Positions 58,701 to 64,000 of a DNA stretch of 64,000 nucleotides are shown one piece after another; position 1 is the first letter of the stretch; each line of letters opens with the position of its first letter. The translations under genes were made by a program, and so were the position numbers. The notes under the pieces are model-generated. The model ran no database searches. It saw only the letters and a list, made by a program, of their open reading frames with translations, and had not been told where the DNA came from. Source of the DNA: Rhineura floridana (lineage: Eukaryota; Chordata; Lepidosauria; Squamata; Rhineuridae); NCBI RefSeq assembly GCF_030035675.1, contig NC_084489.1, positions 77,676,270 to 77,740,269 on the forward strand. The letters run 5' to 3'.

Positions 58701-61700
58701 GGGACAAACTTCCAGATGAGCATGCATACGGTTAGATTTGCTTACATTATAACAGATTTGCATAGGTCCATTCATTGATTTTATGGCCAAGGTGAGGTTG
58801 ACCCCAGTCTGCCAGACCCAAGTTGAGGATTAGTTTTACTTGTAACCTTTTTTAGAAGTATTCTCAAAATTTTGCTTAGGTATTTGAGAAGCATTTGGGA
58901 AACTGCCATCAGTTTTTCCCCTTAAGACATTTTACATATCATTTATGTTACCTCCTTGACTTCATTTTGTCAGAGTAAATGGCTTCTCCCCAGAATCCTG
59001 CCAGATCTTCTTTGGAGTTGCTGCTTGTTTGTCACAGGTAAGAAGGTTTAGCCAGATAGTAGGATGTTTATCCTGATAGCCAAATGATGTGTCAGAAAGT
59101 GCTTTTTTCCCTAAATATCTGGTAGTAATTTTTTTTTTACCTTTTCTGTTAGGTTTCCTCTGAAGACCGAAGTGTGCTGTGGGCTTTGATTACTTTTTAT
59201 GGTGGGGATTGCAGGCTGAGCCTCAATAAAAAATGTACTCATTTGATTGTGCCTGAACCAAAAGGGGTAAGAGATTTATAATGTGCACATGCTTCGCTGT
59301 TTTAATTTTTTGACTTGCTGAGACAGAATCAGCATGGCTTCTGCAAAGTCTTGCCTTGTCAATCTTTTAAATTTTTTAGAAGGATCAGCAATGTGTGTTG
59401 CTGGGATTGATTTAGTAGACATTACATTTCAAAAAGCTTTTGATGAAATCAAGGAAATTAGGCATTCATAGTCATGAAGTACAGGGTCTTTTGTGTCTTG
59501 GTAAAAGGTTAAAAAATAGGATGGAAAGTATCAGTAAACTAACAGTTTTCACAATGGAAGGAAGTTAAACTGGGATCTCCAAAGTTTTTTTTTATGAAAA
59601 CTCCCCCACAAACCTCAGTATTATTTAACTTTATAAATAATCTGGGTTTAGGGGTGAACAGTGAGATGGCCAGGTTTGCGCTAAATATTCAGAATGGTAA
59701 AGTGGTGAGCAAATTATAAAGATCTCACTTTCAGGCAGCAAATGATGAATAGTACAGCTAAATCTTTACTTATATGGAACCAAGGCAGCTTCCTTTTTTA
59801 GTTACAGCACATAAACCTTGGTTTATTTTAGCCTTGTGAAGAAGCTCCCAAAAGTAACTAGTCTGCAAAACATTTTATTAGCCTACTGGGGGGTGTCAGA
59901 GGAACTACACAGCAGCATTTCTTTGCTGGGATCAGAAGAGGATGTATCCCTTGTGTGGTAGCCGGTTCTATTTTATACTGGGTACAGAGAAGGAATGGAA
60001 TGTTCCAAACCTCCACCAGCCTGTTCACTCACCTGCATGGAATCCATATGCTCACCTGCATGAAACTTCTTGCTGCAAATGGTTAGCAGGCTGGTGCTTC
60101 AATACAAGGTGGATTTACTCCTGCCACTTGCATCTCCAATTTGTACAGATTGGGCTGAAAAGCTCTTCAACAATCACAAGTATCAAGATTTTTTTTCAGC
60201 CTGCATGACACATGTGTTAGTTAAAACTTCTCCACATCAGGACTGCCTGGTCAAAGTATCTAAAAATAGGATGTTGGCACCTATGATTTATGACAGTTTC
60301 TTGGTACCCAGGAATTTGAAATATTTATTCAGCCCTGCATAAATAGTAACTATGAATGTATTCATAGGTAACAACTGCAAGAATAACCCTTTTAGAATTC
60401 TAAAATGGCACAGTTTTACCCATATTAATGTACCACAATACTTTGGTATATTAAAGCAGCAAGGGGCAACTCTATGTCTAACAAGGGTCTCATTTCCTCA
60501 GCGATAAACTGCTAAAGGCTGCATGGTGGTGTTGGGTGGGGCCACCTTTCTCTTCCCCCATTTTTGCCAACCCCTGTTTCTTTCTGTCCCTCTCCCTTCC
60601 ATTCCATCCTTGCCCAGCAGGTTGTGGGAGAAGGAACAGATCACTTTTGCCAGAGGTCTGACTGATAACTTTTAGAGGGCTTTTGAAATTGCTCTGAGGG
60701 CTACAGGTTGCCCATCCCTGTTTAAGAGTACTGAGTAACTTTTATAGAGTATGTAATCTTATTTATTTATAATTGGGAACATAACTGTTTTGTTAATATA
60801 CACCAGTATAATTAACATGAATATTTAAAAAACTAAGATTTAGTTACCTAAAATGTTACATTTCCACATAAATATCATTGGAATTTAACTTTTTGTTCTT
60901 CCCAGGAAAAATATGAATGTGCATGTAAACGAGAGAATATTAAAATAGTGACACCTGACTGGGTTTTAGATTCTATATCTGATAAAACCAAAAAAGATGA
61001 GGCTTCCTATCATCCTCGATTAATTATATATGAGGAGGAGGAGGAGGAGGAAGAGGAAAATGAAGAACAGGATTCTCAAAATGAAGGTTCCACAGATGAA
61101 AAGTTGTCAAGTCCACCTTCTTCTCGAGAAGGGTCCCCTTTGGGGGATCAAGCTTTTTCACCTAAATCTATTGATGCTGATAAAACAAAAGGAGAAGTGA
61201 TGTTTGATGATTCATCAGACTCCTCTCCTGAAAAGCATGAAAGAAATTTGAACTGGACACCTGCTGAAATTCCACAGACTGCTACAGCTAAGTGCAGATT
61301 GCCATCAGGCAAGGATTCTGGATTGATTAATTTGTGTGCCAATGTCCCACCTGTCCCAGGCAATATTTTGTCCTCTGATATCAGAAGTAATATAATGGCT
61401 TCCGTACAAAGTCCTCAAAGTTCTGGACGTCCTGAAATGATGGCTGCATGGAGTCCTGCAGTACGGACATTAAGAAATATTACTAATAGTGCTGATATTC
61501 AGCAGGTTAATAGGCCGTCAAATGTAGCACATGTAAGTATTTTAAAGTATAAGTTGATAAACCTGCTTGAAAGTGAATAGTTTTTATGATTTGGGTATTA
61601 TAAAATAAAAACAGGGTTGTTGTAAGGGTTACAGCTAGATAATTCATGTGAAGCACCTTCAGTGTTTGAAAGCACTATGCAAATACTAGGTTGTGCTTAT

Positions 61701-63654
61701 TAATTTGGGCTGTCACCCAGTTACAAAAATCTTAGTAAATTGGTCATATAAATTTGATAAGGGTAGATTTTCCTTGCAGTGATTTTTAAATCCTTTGGTG
61801 TAGTCATCCGTAATCTCCCTTTTCATATTGTACACAAAATTTGTACATAAGAAAAGTCACCCGTGTGTTCCTATTTTAGCATGGCTTGCAACATACGAAG
61901 GGGTTCTAAATTAAGATGAAATTGATAAGAAACATGACAACATGTTCTTATTATTGCTAGTAGTTAACAAATAAGACACTGTGCTGTAGAAACGGGAGAC
62001 AAGTGTGTAATGGATACGAACTCTGAAATGATACATTTTTTATATCATGAAAGATTTCTACAGAAGTCTTTTCACACAGTACAAATGGGACCTGCAACAA
62101 AATGTTGCAGTGTGGAGTGCTCACATTCAGTCAGTAAACCGTTCCCTCTTCTATAACATTCCATTCCCCCCTTCTCCCCCCCATCACTCAGCATTTCATG
62201 ACCACTGAGCATGCTCAGTCCTCATTGGGCTGTTTTTGTATGTGTGTGTGTGGTTCCCCTTGGGTGTTTTTCTAAAGGTTTTTCTTCTACTCCTTTAAGT
62301 CTTGGGGTCCTAAGCCTGTTATTTGTGGATGGTGCACCTGGCTGCATAAGGATCCACACTCAACTCTGAACTTCAGAAATGGAGGGAATTATTTGGGGGA
62401 TGGAGAGTGATCACTGTGAGAGCATTTTTTAACCATATATTTCTATTTTAGTTATGCTTGCCTTTCTCTTTTAAAATTTAGTCATGTGAAAAGTATAGAA
62501 ACATAATATTATGTTGTATTTTTGATTTCACACTTCCTGTGAAGTTTACCTAGTTCTGTGCAATCAATGAATTGGTTCTTCATTAAAAACTCCCATTTGC
62601 AAAGTAATATTATGTGTGTAATCATTTTTGCAGAAAAATACAGCATCTGCTTTATCTCTTGTTCCACTGGATCAGCTGTCTTGCATTTTCCTGAGTGGAT
62701 CACTTAGCAATAAAACCCCAAGGCCTAGAAACAAAAAACGTATAAGTATGCTATAGGTTAATGACTTTTGACCAGTTAATTTTTATTTAAAATAACTGCA
62801 TTGTAGAATAACTTAACTTTTCCCTCTATTAAATAATGTAGTAAAATATAGCTCTAATTCGAAAGTCTTCAAGGTTGATTTATGCTTTTCAGTTTTCAAT
62901 GAAACATTTTCAGGGAAAGGTTACAAGCATCCTTTTGTTTTCTAGATCCTGCAGTCACTTTCAGCTCCCACAAAAACTTTGGAGCAACAGGTAAACCATA
63001 GCCAACAGGGACATTCAAATGCTGTTCTACTTAGCCAAGTTAAACTGACTCCAGAAACGCATTTACTACAACAGCAGCAGCATTCACAACAGCAGCAGCA
63101 TCCGTCGCAGCAGCAGCAGCAGCAGCACCTCCCTCTCTTACATCTTCCACCCCAACAAATTGTGCCGTTGCATCAACAACAGCAGCCTCCACAGCAGCCT
63201 CAGATTACTCAACAGTCTTTCTCACAGCAGCCTCATCAGTTTGTGCAACAACAGCAAGTTCATCAACACCAATTTTCACAGCAGCAATTACAGTTTCCTC
63301 CCCAACAGTTACATTCCCAGCAGCAAGTTCATCGCCCTCAACAACAGTTGCAATTTCAGCAGCAGCATGCCTTGCAACAGCAATTGCATCAACTACAGCA
63401 GCAGCAGTTACAGCAACAGCAATTGCAACTACAGCAGCAAAACCTTCAACAACAGTTACATCAACAACAACTGCAGCAGCAACATTTGCAACGAATGCAG
63501 CAGCAGCAGCAACAAATGCAAAATCAAGCATCTCAACACTTGACTCAGACCTCTCAGGCACTACAGCCTCAGGTTTCAGTTCAGCCATCACAACATCCCC
63601 AGCAGCAGCAACTGCAGCAGCAGCAGCTGTTTGGACATGATCCAGCCACAGAAA
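52165..63654 (+). CDS. PAXIP1: PAX-interacting protein 1 (PTIP), first seven coding exons, partial at right edge
   Basis: Nuclear BRCT-domain scaffold. The known family joins KMT2C/KMT2D H3K4 methyltransferase complexes and acts with 53BP1 in DNA-break repair. Coding exons: 52165-52257, 55316-55450, 56561-56604, 58974-59037, 59153-59266, 60906-61532 and 62946-63654, all with GT/AG borders and compatible phases, giving 595 codons plus one base. Seen: BRCT1 about residues 12-97 (W79), BRCT2 about 98-187 (W169), nine consecutive glutamates at 193-201, a serine-rich linker with [12 protein letters not shown], and a glutamine-rich region about 399-588. The start ATG has A at -3 and G at +4. The N terminus ([11 protein letters not shown]) is more acidic than human (MSDQAPK). 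BRCT3-6 lie beyond the window (human total 1069 residues). No break is seen, so it looks functional. Confidence 0.96.
53320..54110 (+). mobile_element. L3-like LINE remnant in PAXIP1 intron 1, split by a MITE
   Basis: 53390-53770 has the 'accctccatggctttgtccc' and 'aagacttatcttttctgtaa' layout of an L3-type ORF end. 54035-54110 has its tail ('aagctccttgtggaagggac', 'atgaatggtgctgtatgatt'). Confidence 0.5.
53831..54026. mobile_element. hAT-type MITE in PAXIP1 intron 1
   Basis: 196 bp, ends CAGTGGTTTCCAA and TTTGGGAATCCCTG. Flanking octamers ATCTATAC and ATCCAGAC agree at 6 of 8 positions, as expected for an old hAT duplication. Interrupts the L3-like remnant. Confidence 0.7.
55316..55450 (+). 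CDS. PAXIP1: PAXIP1 exon 2 (residues 32-76)
   Basis: 45 codons, acceptor TTTAG, donor GTTAAT. Encodes the core of BRCT1 including [18 protein letters not shown] and ends FDLPVVK. Confidence 0.96.
55848..56040 (+). mobile_element. tRNA-derived SINE in PAXIP1 intron 2
   Basis: tRNA-like head with A box 'tagttcagtggtagatc' and B box 'ggttcagtccc', then body 'gcaagatggactgatgctga'. Not a functional tRNA: the cloverleaf 3' half is replaced by the SINE body. Confidence 0.75.
56128..56265. mobile_element. hAT-like palindromic MITE in PAXIP1 intron 2
   Basis: 'ccagggatggggaatctttg' left and 'ccaaaagttcctcacacctg' right, with 'aactacaacttccgtcagcc' and 'gatgggagttgaa' inside. CAG...CTG ends. Confidence 0.65.
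56561..56604 (+). CDS. PAXIP1: PAXIP1 exon 3 (residues 77-91, split codon)
   Basis: 44 nt, too short for standard ORF detection. Acceptor after an eight-T run, donor GTATCC. Encodes [14 protein letters not shown] and two bases of a proline codon. W79 is the conserved BRCT tryptophan. Confidence 0.93.
58974..59037 (+). CDS. PAXIP1: PAXIP1 exon 4 (residues 91-112)
   Basis: 64 nt. Completes the proline codon (CC|A) and encodes [21 protein letters not shown]. Acceptor TTTTGTCAG, donor GTAAGA. Short and found by homology to the family. Confidence 0.94.
59153..59266 (+). CDS. PAXIP1: PAXIP1 exon 5 (residues 113-150)
   Basis: 38 codons in BRCT2, including TFYGGDC and [11 protein letters not shown]. 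Acceptor TTCTGTTAG, donor GTAAGA. Intron 4 before it is only 115 bases. Confidence 0.96.
59325..59740 (+). mobile_element. Decayed CR1 RT fragment in PAXIP1 intron 5
   Basis: Recalls the CR1 block ending FQKAFDE ('catttcaaaaagcttttgatg') and later 'gtgagatggccaggtttgcg'. Many frame breaks. Confidence 0.5.
60906..61532 (+). CDS. PAXIP1: PAXIP1 exon 6 (residues 151-359)
   Basis: 209 codons, acceptor CTTCCCAG, donor GTAAGT. Finishes BRCT2 (IVTPDWVLD), then the nine-glutamate run, the [15 protein letters not shown] block, [12 protein letters not shown] and [17 protein letters not shown], ending NRPSNVAH. Extending past the donor gives a spurious tail. Confidence 0.96.
62946..63654 (+). CDS. PAXIP1: PAXIP1 exon 7 (residues 360-595, glutamine-rich)
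   Basis: 709 nt, acceptor TTTTCTAG, donor GTTAGT after a single base of the next codon (isoleucine expected). Starts [10 protein letters not shown] and ends [10 protein letters not shown]. Glutamines use mixed CAG and CAA codons, so there is no long pure CAG tract. Confidence 0.95.
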
Positions 63655-64000
63655 GTTAGTAATCAGTAACCCATTTTGACATTGAGTATGGAGGTTGAGG
63701 TTCTTAATTGGTTTCATTTATTTAAAATATTTTAACCCCCTTTTCTGACCAAGTGGATCTACAAGGCTGCTTACAATTAAAAATTCATGTTAAAACCATA
63801 AAAGCAATAATATAAAACTTCAGATAAAAGTAAAAGAGCAGCTGAGATTAGAGCAAGTAATTCTCCAGATAAAATACCAGTGGTGCTTTTAGTGAGAACC
63901 ACCTTAGTTGACTGCCTGGTAAACAAGAGTAAGAGGAAGCAACGCTTGTCTCGAAGAGAGTTCCTCACCCTTGGTGACATTGTAAAAAATGAGATGCATT
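63655..64000 (-). mobile_element. PAXIP1 intron 7 start, with an antisense LINE tail
   Basis: Intron sequence from 63655 to the window edge. About 63760-63960 resembles the complement of a CR1/L2-type 3' region ('caaggctgcttacaattaaa', 'taaaaccataaaagcaataa'). The next PAXIP1 exon is not in the window. Confidence 0.4.

Noticed and set aside
63205-63717. 170-codon minus-strand ORF rich in alanine and valine
   Set aside because: It is the antisense shadow of the CAG/CAA-rich PAXIP1 exon 7.
1-64000. CRISPR-like arrays, operons or bacterial systems
   Set aside because: No direct repeats with regular unique spacers were seen. Genes have introns and the repeats are vertebrate retrotransposons and MITEs.

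Overview
The window is vertebrate nuclear DNA, most likely from a squamate reptile (lizard or snake lineage). It has two intron-containing genes and a dense background of CR1, L2-like and L3-like LINE pieces, tRNA-derived SINEs and many short palindromic hAT-like elements. The squamate assignment is inferred from the repeat mixture and is not proved by any single sequence.

The two host genes are arranged head to head. HTR5A (serotonin receptor 5A) lies on the minus strand at 3554-12995. It is complete, with two coding exons joined in phase 0 and 358 residues. PAXIP1 (PTIP) lies on the plus strand and starts at 52165. Its first seven coding exons (595 residues) are inside the window, covering BRCT1, BRCT2, the acidic stretch and the glutamine-rich region. 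The gene then runs off the right edge within intron 7. Human chromosome 7q36 has the same neighbours in the same divergent orientation, which supports both calls. The genes share no pathway: one encodes a neuronal Gi/o-coupled receptor, the other a chromatin and DNA-damage scaffold.

Layout: 1-3550, sequence downstream of HTR5A with a tetranucleotide array, palindromic elements and an LTR-like fragment. 3554-12995, HTR5A with an 8.4-kb repeat-filled intron. 13.0-16.3 kb, upstream sequence ending in a strong CpG island. 16.4-51.5 kb, a gene desert made largely of transposable elements, including a nearly whole L2-like LINE at 40545-44227 with an 11-bp target-site duplication. 51.6-52.7 kb, CpG island and promoter of PAXIP1. 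52.2-64 kb, PAXIP1 exons and introns.

I found no CRISPR array, operon, rRNA, functional tRNA gene or new multi-gene system. The most interesting material is structural: a hAT-type miniature element with exact 8-bp target-site duplication that carries clustered CCAAT boxes and recurs at least five times; several long hairpins; an identical 163-bp duplicated block; and a CpG island with embedded copies of a short palindromic repeat.
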